This document shows, in pieces, positions 48,961-61,259 of a stretch of DNA of 64,000 nucleotides. Below the pieces are notes generated by a model. The model searched no databases. It saw only the letters and a program-made list of their open reading frames with translations, and had not been told where the DNA came from. Location: NCBI GenBank assembly GCA_039654915.1, contig CM077596.1, positions 3,286,001 to 3,350,000 of the forward strand, written 5' to 3'. Within the stretch, counting starts at the first letter, position 1. Each line of letters begins with the position of its first letter. Source of the stretch: Aquilaria yunnanensis. Taxonomy: Eukaryota; Streptophyta; Magnoliopsida; Malvales; Thymelaeaceae. Position numbers and translations under genes: made by a program.

Positions 48961-49190
48961 TTTCTGCCTTTCTCTTTGAGCTAGTGACTTTCTCCTTTTT
49001 CCGGGCACCACTGACTTGGGCGTCGGAGGCTCCCCCCCCCGGAAAAACATTCTGGGGGCCTCTTAACCCTGTTTACCAGTTTTTCAGGTACTCTCCTTGG
49101 GGCGATCCACCTTCCAGGCGTCCTTCCTCCTAGAAGTCTCCTCAACAGTCATCATGACTCACAACGATGAGGCCCCAGGCCATCACATAC

Positions 49191-49730
49191 TAACCTTCTT
49201 GTAGACACAAGGTTTATCTTCATTTATGATGAAACCAAATTCTTTAATTGCCTCATCAAAACGAAGATTCCAGCTCCGAGAAGCTTACTTCAGTCCATAA
49301 ATGCCCTTTTGCAACTTGCACACTTTATTGGCATTCTCTGGAGTGAAAAATCCCTCAGGGTTTGTCTTGTACACATCCTCAAGTAGCTTTCCATTTAGGA
49401 ACACAGTTTTGACATCCATTTTCCATATCTCATAATCATAGTATGCAGTAATAGCCAATAAGATTCGGATGGATTTAAGCATGGCAACTGGTGAAAAAAT
49501 CTCATCATAGTCAATACCATGAATTTGCTTGAAACCTTTTGCAACCAATCACCCCTTAAAGGTAATCACATTACCATCCATGTCAGTTTTTTTCTCAAAA
49601 ATCCATTTGTACCCTATAGGTTTTACCCCTTCAGGTTGATCGACCAAAGTCCATAATTGGTTTTCATATATGGATTCCATCTCGGACTTCATGGCCTTTA
49701 TGCATTTCTCATAGTCAAGGCCTGATATAG
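49191..49730 (-). pseudogene. Element E RT (5' part)
   Basis: Minus strand from about 49730: AMKSEMESIYENQLWTLVDQ, KPIGYKWIFEKK, then an open stretch 49548-49285 with LVAKGFKQIHGIDYDEIFSP, WKMDVKTVFLNG and VCKLQKGIYGLK, continuing to the PCVYKKVS region at 49190 where F interrupts it. This is the copia RVT_2 domain; the catalytic YVDD is on the far side of the nest at about 37640. Stops occur before the open stretch and after GIYGLK. Confidence 0.88.
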
Positions 49731-49949
49731 CTTGTTAGTAGGTTGTGGGCTCATCCTGATCTATAAGCATCACATCATTAGTATAAGCCACAAGAAATCC
49801 ATATCTCTCGGCCTCATGCCGAATCCTACCAGACCTTGGGCTCTGTGCTATAGGAACAGACTCTTAAACCACAACATCTTGAAGTTTCTACTCAGGTTTC
49901 ATTTCATGTTCGATGTCTCCTTGTTGTTCCTGAATTTCTTCAAGTTCTA

Positions 49950-50906
49950 GTTTCCTCCTACTGGTTCCTATAGAGATAAACTTTTTCTCTAGAAAGACAC
50001 CAGTTCGAGCAATAAACACCTTTTGCTCAGAAGGATTGTAGAAATAGTAACCTTTGTTTCTTTGGGATACCCAACAAAAAGACATTTATAAGATTTGGGC
50101 CCTAGCTTATCAGAGGATTGATGTTTCACATAAGCATCACAGCTCCAAATCTTCATAAAAAATAAACTGGGACGCTTCCCACTCCATATCTCATATGGTG
50201 TCTTTTGAACCGATTTAGATGGAACTTGGTTTAGTGTAAAAGCGGTTGTCTCTAGAGCATGTCCCCAAAAGAAGTTTGGAAGGTCAGCTTGACTCATCAT
50301 AGATCGAACCATGTCTAACAGAGTTCGATTTCTCATTTCAGATACACCATTCCATTGAGGTGTATGAGGTGGAGTGAGTTGTGATACTATACCACACTCC
50401 TTTAAATAGTCAAGGAATTCTCGATCCAAGTATTCTCCACCTCAATCTTATCAAAGTACTTTGATACTCTTCCCGAGTTGATTCTCTACTTCATTCTTGA
50501 ATTCTTTGAAGTTTTCAAAGGATTCTGACTTGTGTCTCATGAGATACACATAGCCATATCTACTGAAGTCATTAGTAAAGGTAATGAAGTATTAGAAACC
50601 TCCTCTAGCGTGTGTAGAAATAGGGCCACATACATCATTATATATGAGTCCTAATAAGTCATTAGCCCTTTCACTTTGCCCAGTGAAAGGCATTTTGGTC
50701 ATCTTGCCCAATAAACATGACTGATATGTCTCATATGATTCAAAATCAAATGAGTGCAAAAGTCTATCATTATGGAGCTTGGATATACGGGTCTCATTTA
50801 TATGGCCTAGACAATAGTGCCAGAAATAGGTCGAGTTTGAATCATTTAATCTGACCTGCTTGGTATTCATATTATAGATTGGATTTTTAAGTTCTAGAAC
50901 ATACAA
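49950..50906 (-). pseudogene. Element E integrase
   Basis: Minus strand. The pre-integrase zinc-binding segment is at 50906-50592 (FWHYCLGHINETRISKLHND, then CLLGKMTKMPF and NDVCGPIST). The core follows with a stop near 50590, and an open stretch 50429-49989 carries REFLDYLKECGIVSQLTPP, TPQWNGVSEMRNRTLLDMV and the C-terminal KSYKCLFVGYPKE. The order gag-protease-integrase-RT identifies Ty1/copia. Broken by several stops. Confidence 0.87.
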
Positions 50907-50999
50907 ACCATTGTTAAGTCAAGCACTACCATAAAAGATTTCATTCAAATAAATAGAAAATCATTTGTCCTTTATTATAAATGAAAAACCTTTTTTGTC

Positions 51000-51260
51000 C
51001 AAACAAGAAAAAAAAATCAATTTTCTACTAATAGTAGGTACAAAGTAGCAGTTGTCTAATTCTAAGACTAATCCACTAGGCAAAGTGAGAACATAAGTCC
51101 CTACGGCTAAGGCAGCAACTCTTGCTCAATTTCTAACACGTAGGTCCACTTCACCTTGGGCCAATCTTCTACTCCTACTTAAATCCTGCATATTTGCACA
51201 AATGTGAGATCCACATCCAATATCTAATACCCAGGATGAGGAAGTAGAAATCTTAGCCTC
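51000..51260 (-). pseudogene. Element E protease remnant
   Basis: Minus-strand translation gives SSWVLDIGCGSHICANM, the copia protease active-site region in which the usual D-T-G is D-I-G, then QGEVDLRV and a stop, and later LPSGLVLELDNCYFVPTISR, the usual end of the domain. Confidence 0.7.
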
Positions 51261-51340
51261 TATAACAAAATACCTGAAGTGGAAGTCTTACTTCCCTTCT
51301 CCTTGGCAAGTTCTTCAAGATAGACCTTGTAGTTGCGCTT

Positions 51341-52118
51341 CTAGTGTTTAGGTTGCTTACAATGGAAGCACTCCCCTTCCTTTACCACACCACCAATTGG
51401 TTTTAGTGTAGCTGAAGAAGAATTAGCTATGGACTTTCCTTTAGCTTTGTTCTTCTTCTTGTTGGCTTTTCCCGTTCCTTTTCCCTTTTGAACCATCAAA
51501 ATAGGCTTAGCCTTCTTAAAGTTTTGCTCAGCAATTCTTAAACATGTTGAGCAATTCAGGGAGGGACTTGTCAAGATCATTTATGTTATAGTTCATGATG
51601 AACTAACTGTAACTTTCGGGCAATGATTACACGACTACATCAACAACCAACTTTTTATGAAGGGCAAATCCCAAGCTCTCAAGATTCTCAATGTACCCAA
51701 TCATCTTGAGCACATAAAGACCTATGGGACTTCCCTTAGACGTTTTGCACTGAAACAATGTCTTAGAGGTCTCAAATCTCTCATGCCTAGCTTGCTCTTG
51801 GAAGAGCATTTTGAGATGTTTGATCATATCGAATGCCCCCATGTTTTCATGTTGCTTCTGAAGCTTAGATTCCATGGTAATAAGCATGAGGCAAGCAACA
51901 TTCAAAGCATCATCAGAATGCTTCTTGTGAGCATCCCTTTCAGCTCTTGGAGCGTTGGCAGTAGGCTCATTCAAAATGGGCTGCTCTAGGACATAAGCCT
52001 TTCTCTTTTACTTGAGGACTATCCTCAAATTTTGGTACCATTTGAGAAAGTTGGTCCCATTCAGTTTTTCCTTCTCAATGATCGATCGCAACGAAAGTGT
52101 CGATGTGTTTTGTGCCAT
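51341..52118 (-). pseudogene. Element E gag
   Basis: The frame starts at the ATG at 52118 (MAQNTSTLSLRS, KLNGTNFLKWYQNLRIVLK). It meets a TAA after residue 36, continues in frame to 51627 (ESKLQKQHENMGAFDMIKHL, ARHERFETSKTLFQCK), then shifts frame to 51580-51341, which contains the zinc knuckle start (ECFHCKQPKH). It matches the copia gag of the UBN2/Retrotran_gag type. The nucleocapsid knuckle is incomplete because of further damage. Confidence 0.85.
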
Positions 52119-53594
52119 GGTTATCTACAATAGTAAATATACAATGTAAGAGTCATGCATTTTAATTCATTTAATAAGGACTTTTGTTAAACAATACTCC
52201 CACTATGTTACTCAAAATAATAACCCTCGATATTATTTCGGAACATCTGAACACTAAGGTATTCTAATGGGCCAAGATCCATATTTCAGCACAACCTAAG
52301 TCAGCTTTGGTTTTCTTCTCAAGTTGTAGTTATTTAGGTAGGTAACTCCTTGCCAATTACATCTCATGCAACTCTTGGATAGTTGGGTGAACAACACTTG
52401 TCCAAGCTCATCTCATGAACTTAAGCCGAACCCTATACCTTTAACTCTCCAATCCTATTGGGATAACTCAATTAAGTCAGACCCAAAGTTAGCAATTTGG
52501 ATATCACTATTATCCCATTGCGCCTTACCAAGATGAACATAGGTGCTTTGCTTTGGCAAACCCACCGAATGTTGATCAATGACTTAATATTTTGTTTGAG
52601 AGATTTTTCCTTTTGATCCCACCAATTATTATCTCTAGTTGTCTTATACATGCATTACATACAAATATAAAACATGCATCTCATGCTAACAATAAAGTAA
52701 ATGTGACATGGTTATAGCCCAAACTATACGATATTCTCAAGCTAATGAGAATATCATAAAAGCCTAAGAAAAGAAAAGGGTCTTCACAAGCTCCTTCTCC
52801 TCCTTGCTTGGTTGCCCTTTTGTTATCAGCTCCTTAGACATACCACCTTGGACAATCCCATATTGTACAATTACATCAATAATAAAAACCTCAAGTTACA
52901 TTCTAATGAAGTAAGGTGAGAACAGAATGTACAATAAGCATAACAATAATAAGGCACGACTCGCAGGTCGTATTTACAAGTACAACCAACATTGGCTATA
53001 ACCATGCACTATGCTTTAACCACCAATCAGCATATCATGTCAAATTTCATTCAACAAAAATTCATGCCAATTAATGCTCACTAATTAACTAGTTTTTATT
53101 AAAGTGGCGTTTCACATATAGTGGTCCCGTTGGCCGGTCAGTGGGCGATGGTACTGTTAACTAGTCAACGGGCGAGGTCAAAGGGAACCGCCTTTGCGGG
53201 GGGTTGCTAGGGGGCAGCACCCCCCGGTGTAAAAAATTATCTTACAATTATGTTGCCCAAGATCTTCTATTTCAAGCAACTAAGCACTTGAGACCACCTC
53301 CATTCAAGCCATCAAAAGTACTATACTTTCGGTGCCCAAACAGCCCTAATCCAATCCATGTTAGGGTTTTTCAACTATTGCAAGAATCCTAATCTGTATA
53401 GGTATCTTATAGTAATCAATTTAGGGTTGATCTTATTAACCAATTTGTGTCGTGGCTTCATATATCTCATATATACATTATGAATTCTCTTTTCATGCAC
53501 CATGAATCAATCTAGTTAATCATGATCAAAACATTAGAACACATAACATGTCATGCGATTCGACATTCAATCCCAATTTAGGGTATCACAGGTA
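52119..53594 (-). other. Element E untranslated leader
   Basis: About 1.5 kb between the primer site and the gag ATG with no coding frame. A GC-rich block at about 53120-53230 (cgggcgaggtc, gcggggggttgctaggggg) is compositionally odd for this element. Confidence 0.6.
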
Positions 53595-53606
53595 GCTCTG
53601 ATACCA
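53595..53606 (-). other. Element E primer-binding site
   Basis: On the minus strand tggtatcagagc directly follows the 5' LTR, an exact initiator tRNA-Met complement. Confidence 0.92.
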
Positions 53607-53607
53607 C

Positions 53608-55287
53608 TGTAAGATTTCGGGAGCCAAACAAGCGCAATGGAATATAACCAAAAACCTTCAGGATCTGAGCAAAACGGGGTTAAATGGGTGTTTGAAATTT
53701 TTCATACCTAATTTAGTTGAAATCTTTCACTCAACTATTGGGCCGAATCATAAAACCTGAATAGTTGACGTGTTTAAGCTCGCTATGGTATCTGCACGAG
53801 CCTCTCAGGATCACCATGCCTCCATCACATCTTGGCAAATGCGTTTCTCTTATGCCGACAGTGCTAGCTTGTGTCCCCCAAGGAATGGCAAGAGAAGAGT
53901 GCGGCTGGTTTTCAGAACTTTTCTGATTTCATCCTTTTAGGAGGCTAGGGCAAGAGCAACGAAATTTTCACTATATGATGTATTTATAGTGAGACTCAAC
54001 TCCCATGCCTAATGGGTTTCAAAGCCCTAATCCAATTAGGTTTAATTTCGGGCCTAATAATGGCTGAACTTCTGAGCCAATTATTAATATGAAATTATTG
54101 TAAAACCATAACCTAAATAAATTAGCCCATGTACTCAAATAATCCAAATAGGCTTTATGTGTATGACCCAATAAGCTCTTACCACGTTGGCAATTATCAT
54201 AAATCACATTTATAATCATAAGCAATGAGGGGTGTCTAGCAACACATCATTGCTACCCAAGTGACAAGATAGTCGGTGATTCAACTAAACTTCTATGATC
54301 ATTATCCATACATGTCATTGTCCCTTTGTCCAAGATATCAAGACTAAGTAAGAGACATGGAATGTGTTACTCTCGTATAGCCCAATCTTTGGTTTCTTGA
54401 TTCCCGAGTAAACGAACTTAAACTGATGACACTGATATCATATATCAAGTCATCCGAGCATGACCATGCATTTTATTAGTCTCACTCTATCAAGGGGCCC
54501 GAAGATATCATTCCTGTTACATAGGAGGGAAAAATCTCCTCTTGATCATACAAAACCCTCCACATGATATGTGACATACCCAATGACCACCTTCATGTGA
54601 CATGGAATGTGTCACTCTCGTATAGCCCAATCTTCGGTTTCTTGATTACTAAATAGACAAAATTAAACTGATGACAATAATATTGTATATCAAGTCATTC
54701 GAGCATGGCCATGCATTTTCTTAGTCTCACTCTATCAAGGGGCCCGAAGATATCACTCCTGTTACATAGGAGGGACAAATCCTATCTTGATTATACAAAA
54801 TCCTCCGCATGATATGTGATATACCTAATGACCACCTTCATGTTCACTCAGTTACAAACAATCAAAAGAATGTATCAAAATATGTGACTCACATGTAGGG
54901 AACCTTGATGACCTTAAGTCAAAGGACTACATATACTATGATCACTATGAGAATCACTTATGACATTCATATAACAATCCATATAGCGCTCTTATGGTGG
55001 GTTGGTCCAGTACACAATTTCTCCAACTTGTACCCATATGTAGACTACATATTTCATATTAGTCCACATATGCTAGTTGTTATCTATTATTATAACCCAC
55101 TCCACAATAATACTAAACCAGGGACATTTAATAATACTATTAGTCCAGGGTTATAATTATGTTTGATTATGTCATATAGAAAACATATAACAAACACAAT
55201 TATTGGATTAATGCCTTAATAAAATATCATGACTCAATGTGCAAAATATAATCATCTCATAATTGGCTTTTGGGCACGACACTAACG
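53608..55287 (-). repeat. Element E 5' LTR
   Basis: 1680 bp in minus orientation, ending cttaca next to the primer site. TATA box at 53981-53988. It is about 247 bp longer than the 3' LTR because of a tandem duplication at 54355-54843. Confidence 0.87.
54355..54843. repeat. 245-bp tandem duplication in the E 5' LTR
   Basis: Unit 1 at 54355-54599 and unit 2 at 54600-54843 both run from acatggaatgtgt to accaccttcatgt, including cactctatcaaggggcccga. The 3' LTR of E and the solo LTR at 15764 have one unit. Confidence 0.85.
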
Positions 55288-58200
55288 GTTGGGCCAAAAG
55301 AATAACATCTCTATCCCCAGGTAAGTTGAGGCCTGAAGCAAAAGCTTGGGAAGGACCACTTAACCTGGAGTCCATGGAACCTACAGGAGAACTAAAGAAG
55401 AGCAACATTAACCGAAAAAAGGGGATTGTGTACCAGGTGCTTGGAAATCAAGAAGGTAAAGGACTAAGGGCATGAATATGCTCAAGGTCAAGGCTTGAAC
55501 AAGGCTAAGGTCAAGAACACCTCAATCACCAAGGAAGTACCGCTAGTACTCAAAGGCAACCAAGAAGACTTACTTATTCCAATTGATTGGTCAATGAGGC
55601 GACAACAAGAAAAAGAGGTACCTTTAAGTTTACAGCATAATAGTAAGTAGTTTTCTTGTTTAAATTGATATGTCTATGGTTGTGACTAGCCTACCTAGAT
55701 AGTTAGAATTGTGAAGAAGTATGGGTATGTGAACCCATAAGAGCCCAAAAAGGGCAAGTTTTGGTTAGACCTTTAGAGTGGTTAAGGTTTTGCTTATAAG
55801 CTTAGGGGTAATAGGTATGCAGTGATATGTGAATATGGTATGTTGAATGATGTGGCAATGCTTAGAAAGAGGATCTGTCAAGGGGCATAAGAGCTGGCTT
55901 AGCCGTGCTGATCATAACTGACCCTTGGAAGTATTCTAAAGGTAAGGGTGACTTATACGGAAGAGTTGGTAAGTCATCCCATGAGTTGAGCCTTAAGTTG
56001 ATCGAACTTGTACCTATAATGTAAGGAATATTTTATGCATTGTAGAGGCAGTTTAAGGAATGACAACTCTGAGACAGTTATGACTGGTCCAGTTTTAAGA
56101 AGTGTTGCACATAAGTTACTAAGGGTTACCAATTAAGGCAAGATAGAATTCTCCAAGCACCCGCATCTAAGGTAAAAGGGCTTATAAAGCCAATAGTTAA
56201 CTTTAGGAACCTGATGTTGTGAGTGAAGGGAAAGTAAGTGGTTCCCTAAGGACTCGCAGTAATTGTGAGAAGTTGACCAAGTGAAGGTTGAAAACCATAA
56301 CCCATAGGTCACAAAACTATCAAGTTTTCTATAAAGGTAAGGTTCCTTAAAGAGGGGAGTCCGTTGATTTTGGTAAGTTAGTCAAGGTTCAAGAGTTAAC
56401 CTAAGCCTTAAGGACCAAAAGAGTAACATCCAAATCCCTAGGAAATTATAACCTGAAAGGGGAGTGTAGGGGGGGACCATGAAAGCACCGTTAATAAGGA
56501 CAACCCAAGTGAGTAGAAAGGAGACATCCTAAATGGTAATAAAATCAGGACCTAATAGTTGATGAGAACATCCATGGAGAAAGAATGAACTCAAAGTAGT
56601 AGACTTATGCCGAGTGTTTTTCTTGTTTTCTATGTTGACCTAAGGCTACTCATCAAGAGTGAAAGTGAATTAGGTAGTGTTCTTGAATGTTGGGAGTTCA
56701 ATCAATATAGATAGTGGGGCTTATTGTCGGTTTGAAAAAGCTAAGAAAGCTTTAAGCCAAAAGGCTAAGAGTGCAGACCTAAGTTAACTTAAAGGTTTAT
56801 AGGAAAGAGAACTCTAATGTCCAAAGTATACTCCACTATTGAAGGGTCCCGGATAAATTAAAGAGAAGCGACAAAAGTATAAATAAGTGTAAATGTCGAG
56901 TTAAGGTCTTAAATATAGAAAAGCTCAAGATGAAGCTATGTGTGAGTAGAGGTAATATCCTCATTAGTGGGTTCAAGGAAAATGAAGGCTAAGGTTCTCT
57001 AAGAAATTAAGTGTGCATGCGAAAGCTTAAGGGTCATGGTAGTGACACATTGGGCAGTGTGGGGTATTTAAAGCACCTAAGCATGTTGATCATTAGTATT
57101 AAGGATTGATCTTAAGTAATTTGAAAATACCTAAGAAAAGGCTATAATGGCTTAGAATACCTCGTCACTAGAGAAGGCCAAGTTGATTAAAGAATGACTC
57201 CTAGGTAATAAAGAGTGAAAGAGCATGTTAAGGGTGTCTTAAGAATTAAGGGCCAAGAAATGGCTAAATGACTAAAGATTAGTTAAGGACCCTGAACATG
57301 TTAAGTGATTACCTAGAGGAGTCAAGTGTTGAAGAATTGGGTAGTCTATGATACACCCAAGGACATCTGAAATACAAAAAGTCAATGTAGACTAAGGAGC
57401 CTATACCAGGATCAAGGGTGTCAGACTTGTGAATGTCCAAAAGTGGCTAAAAAACCCTAAGGCAATAAGCGTGAATGGCTACCTAAGAAAGTTAAGGGTA
57501 AGTCACCAAAAAAATAGACCATACTTAAGGCACTAAAAGGCAATGATGCCAAGGATAAGTTACCATGAGAAGTATATGCCCATCGCATTAAGGGGCAACA
57601 AAATTAAAGATGCACCTAAGAATTGGCTTGAGTGCCTAAGTCAGGTGTAAGAGTTGCTGAGTAAAAAATGTGTCCCAAGTACTAAGAGGCACTAAGTGAC
57701 AATAAATTGGTGATGTGCTAGAGGTGGTTTAAATGCCTAAGTTAGGTATAAAAGTTACTAAGCCAAAAATGTGTCCTAAGTACTAAATTGCACTAAGTGG
57801 CAATAAAATGGTGATGCACCAAAGGTGGCTTAAATGCCAAAGATGGGTGGAAGCATTGCGAAGTTGAATTGTGCCAACAGCACTAAGGTGGTGACAACTA
57901 AGAAACACCTAAGTAGGGCTTCAAAGCCTAAGTGAGGTGTAAGATTGTGATAAGTCCCACCAAGGGTAAAAACTCAAAGTAAAAGACTAAGTGCTACTAA
58001 AGGTACCCCAAGGGGAACAGTAGCCAAAAAGGAATAAGTTAGCTCCAAGTTATATAGGCTTAAGTGAAAATTTGGAGTATGGGGGTGTGCCTTGTGAACC
58101 AAGGTCAAGTGTTTATCCCATAAGTAATGTATCCAAAGAAAGGTCTTTTAAAGAGTAACTTAAGAAGTTTCTTGACCGACAAATCAAGAAGTTAAGAACA

Positions 58201-58355
58201 TGAAATGAGCTTGTGATTAAGGATCTATGGGTAACTATAGTAAGGAAAAGACCATGAGCAAGAAAATTGAGCAGGATGTAAGAGGATTATCATCCAAGTG
58301 TTGTGCTCGGTTAAGAATTGAAATTTGGATGACCAAATTTTTGAAAAAGGGATAA
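55288..58355 (+). other. Element D interior, right part (non-coding)
   Basis: Continues the D interior after E. It aligns with about 14110-19446 of element A but without the solo LTR and with a deletion near 57010. A 101-bp tandem duplication (57635-57735 and 57736-57836) is single in A (about 18830-18930). The purine tract before the LTR has decayed (gaaaaagggataa). Stops in all frames. Confidence 0.75.
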
Positions 58356-61038
58356 TGTAAAAGCTGTCTAAGTATTTCGCCTAGTTTCAATGCCAAGGTA
58401 AGAAAATCCCAAGTTATTTTCCTCAAATAAGTTTTATTAAACAAGCCAAGCAACTAAAGTAAGCTTCATAAAGGCTACTAAGTGTTAATTGGTACCTAAA
58501 GGGCAAAAAGGGTAAAATGGTAATTTTAGCCCAAGTCAGTGGCATGACCATAATTTTAATGAAACTAGATTCAAGCAAGTGTTTTGAGACAAATAAGTTA
58601 AGACCATAAGTGTTTCTAGCCATTTGAACCAAAAGTATATGTTAAAGGTGAAAAATGCACTAAGTGAGAAATTGAGCTATTATGTCTCATAATGGCTTAA
58701 GTGGCTTAACGGTAGAGTATTTGGATAAGAAAAAGCTTTCAATGGAACCAAGGAGTGATGGTGTAGGAACAATTTAAGTGGCCTAAGTGATTCAAAGCTA
58801 AGTTTAAGGGCCAAAATGACAAGTGGAAGAGAATTGTACTAACTTTAAGTGGTTGGCATTATAATTGGAGGAAATGGAACTATTCATCATCTCCCCCATC
58901 CACCATTTTCATAGCCCTCCTCTCTCCATAGCTCCTCCTCATCAAACCTCCCAATCTACCCGAAATTCCATGAAAATTGAAGGTCCCAAAGTCATCCTAA
59001 CAAGCAGTTAGCTCATTTTTTTGTGTATTTGGTGTAGTTGAAGTTGTTCTTGCAAGTTTTTTGTTCAAAGCCTAGGGTAAGCATATTTGATGCTTGTGGG
59101 TTTTTTTAAGCCTTTTAAATGGTTAGAAATTGTCTTAATTTTGTGCCCTTGGTGTCCGATTTAGTTGAATTTAAGCTTAGAACTCAAAGGAACTCCATTG
59201 GAGCTTGAAGTGCATACTTGCTTAATTTGGGAAAATCTTCATTTGAGGTAAGGGATTTAAGTTATGGCATGATTAAATGATGCATAAGTAGTGTTAGAAC
59301 ACTTGGGATTGAGTTTGAATGAGTAAAAAATGATTGGAATTTGTTTGGGTACGAGTTGGAACGAGTTTGGACGATAAAGGGGTGAAGAAAAGTACTCCAA
59401 AGGTTAATGCGGTCGCACTAATTACTTTGATGTGATCTCATCAAACTCAAAAGGAAGAAAATGCTACCTAAAACATGTAATGTTGTCACACCAAGTTTTT
59501 TGGTGCTATCGCATCATTTCCAGCAGTTTTCATAAATTCACAATGTTGTCGCACCATAATATGCAATGCTACAACATTGTGCCTGAATTGTGTCAACCTT
59601 GTTTCTAAGTGTCCCAAATAAATTCCTCAGGCTTAGGAGGCATCCTAACATGGCCCAAAAGTGCTCATATGGTTTAAGTATGCATCAATAAGTGGGTGGT
59701 TAAAACTGCTAAGAAGGGACCTAACATTGTATAAGTCCTCCAATGGCCAAGGGGTGAGGTCGTGAACCTCCGACATTGGAGAGAGACTCGAGAATATTCC
59801 AGGACCCTTGATGACCCAAGGGTAGAAGCCAAGTGCTTCCGGGCATTGAGCGATGCCCAATAGGTCCTAAGGAGTTGACGGGCTCGGTAAATGAACTAAG
59901 TTGCCCAAGTCGAGTTCAAGGGAACTTGGCGAAGTTTGGTCACTAAGTTCAATTGCCCAGCACAACAAATAAAGGGAAAGTTACGAGTAAGATGTAAGTA
60001 AATGATGATTTACTTTAAGTAGCCCATAAAAGGCGGCAATGTCAAGTAAGTGATGACTTACTTAAGGTGCCCGTAAAGAGGACTTCATGGGGTTTGATGA
60101 GGTGCTAGCATCGGATACGAGGGCTAGTATCCAAGTGCTCCAGCCGTATGAGTTCACGACAGTTAAGAATACCTTCGGGTGTAAGTCCTTAGTGCATAAA
60201 CATGTGCATTCATTCATCCATCCATACATTACATTGCATTATTATTGCTTGTTGTGTTGTTTGATTGTTTGGTTTGTTTGTGTGTGTGTGCTCCTTGCAT
60301 GTCTGCATATATCTTCCTTGTAGATGTCAAATCCCTTACTGAGTACTTTCGAGTACTCACCCCTTAAGTGTTATGCAGGTATTTAGAAGGCTAGTCCGAT
60401 CTAACAGTTGGTGAGGAGTGATTGACAGTGCTAAGTTTTATTTGTTTAAAATTACTCTCTATGTATGAACCTCGTGGTTAATAGATGCTTATAATGTAGG
60501 TTAGTATTGACCAAAGGGTTGGCTTTTCAACTTTCAAAGCTAAGTATGCAGAATGAAAGTAAGGCTTGCCATTTGAAGCTATGTTGCTCGGGCGGAAAGC
60601 TAAAGGTGGATCTTAGTAGATATTGTTGTCACTATTGTATGTATGACATTTCCTAATACAAATTGTTGCCTCTACTAGTGTCCATCGGTGTGTATAACAC
60701 TAGGGTTACATTTGGGTGCATAGATAGTTAAGATGTATGCACACAGTTATTCCTTGAGGTTAAAGTAATTACGATTTTCACGTCTTGGCTTGTTTTAACT
60801 TATGTTTTATGAACTGGCGCACCACAGTTTTCTTTACGGTTTCATTTTCTTGTTATTGCATAGCCTAGATGACACATGCATATTTTCTATGCAGGGCAGG
60901 CTAAATAATTAGTTATGAGTAATAATTGAAGTTACTTTTTGAGTAATACGTACCTAATTGTAACTTAAATGGGATCATAGTTCCTAATGAGCCTACCAGT
61001 GTTAGCAAATTAGGGCACTGGGGCCCTTTTCCATCACA
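58356..61038 (+). repeat. Element D 3' LTR
   Basis: About 2683 bp, TGTAAAAGCTGTC to CCATCACA. Homologous to the A LTRs but closer to 32619-34609. Conserved palindrome at 60341-60358. The frames at 58235-60323 are chance. Confidence 0.83.
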
Positions 61039-61259
61039 AAGTTGACATTAAAATAGCTTTTGTAATGAGTATTTAGTTTATGAACTTATGGAGGAGATGC
61101 ATTTGGAATAATAAAGGTAAGTTTTGAGGAAGAAATTTATATAAATAAAAAAGGATGTAATGATCTAATTTTTAATGTGTTGATATTTATAGTTTAGCTT
61201 TAGGTGACTAAAAATAAATAAAAGCATTAGAATTGGGAACTTCTGTACTATGAACTGTC
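61039..61259. other. No feature seen
   Basis: AT-rich flank of element D with no frame or repeat that I can support. Confidence 0.5.

Larger units (their letters stand above)
37687..49185 (+). mobile_element. Solo LTR F (Tat-like), interrupted by element G
   Basis: The two pieces, 37687-38334 and 48966-49185, make an 868-bp unit starting TGATAGCC and ending GGCCATCA, flanked by CATAC. It has a TATA box (38244-38251), a nearby aataaa (38257-38262) and the sequence tgacttgggcgtcggagg, a motif common in LTRs of the plant Tat lineage. No primer site or coding sequence exists, so it is a solo LTR in plus orientation. It is much more GC-rich than the copia element around it. A perfect 7-bp stem hairpin (gatagcc-aaa-ggctatc) lies at 37688-37704. 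The frames at 37617-38076 are chance. Confidence 0.85.
35225..55287 (-). mobile_element. Element E: Ty1/copia retrotransposon, host of F and G
   Basis: Minus-strand element with 5' LTR 53608-55287, tRNA-Met primer site 53595-53606, gag, protease, integrase, RT and RNase H in the copia order, polypurine tract 36658-36670, and 3' LTR 35225-36657. Every coding part has stops or frameshifts and the LTRs differ at many sites, so it is old. It inserted in the interior of D; the termini have drifted (outer 5' LTR base pair CG instead of TG) and no clean target duplication remains. RT is split by solo LTR F. Confidence 0.9.
32619..61038 (+). mobile_element. Element D: 5'-truncated relative of element A, host of nest 2
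   Basis: Its 5' LTR (32619-34609) lacks roughly the first 0.8 kb; its 3' LTR (58356-61038) is full length. The interior is split by copia element E into 34610-35224 and 55288-58355. Order and sequence of the interior match element A, and A shows the site without E (tgcacccgggccaaaaag at 14101-14118). No coding frame. Because the 5' end is missing, no target duplication can be read. Confidence 0.82.
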
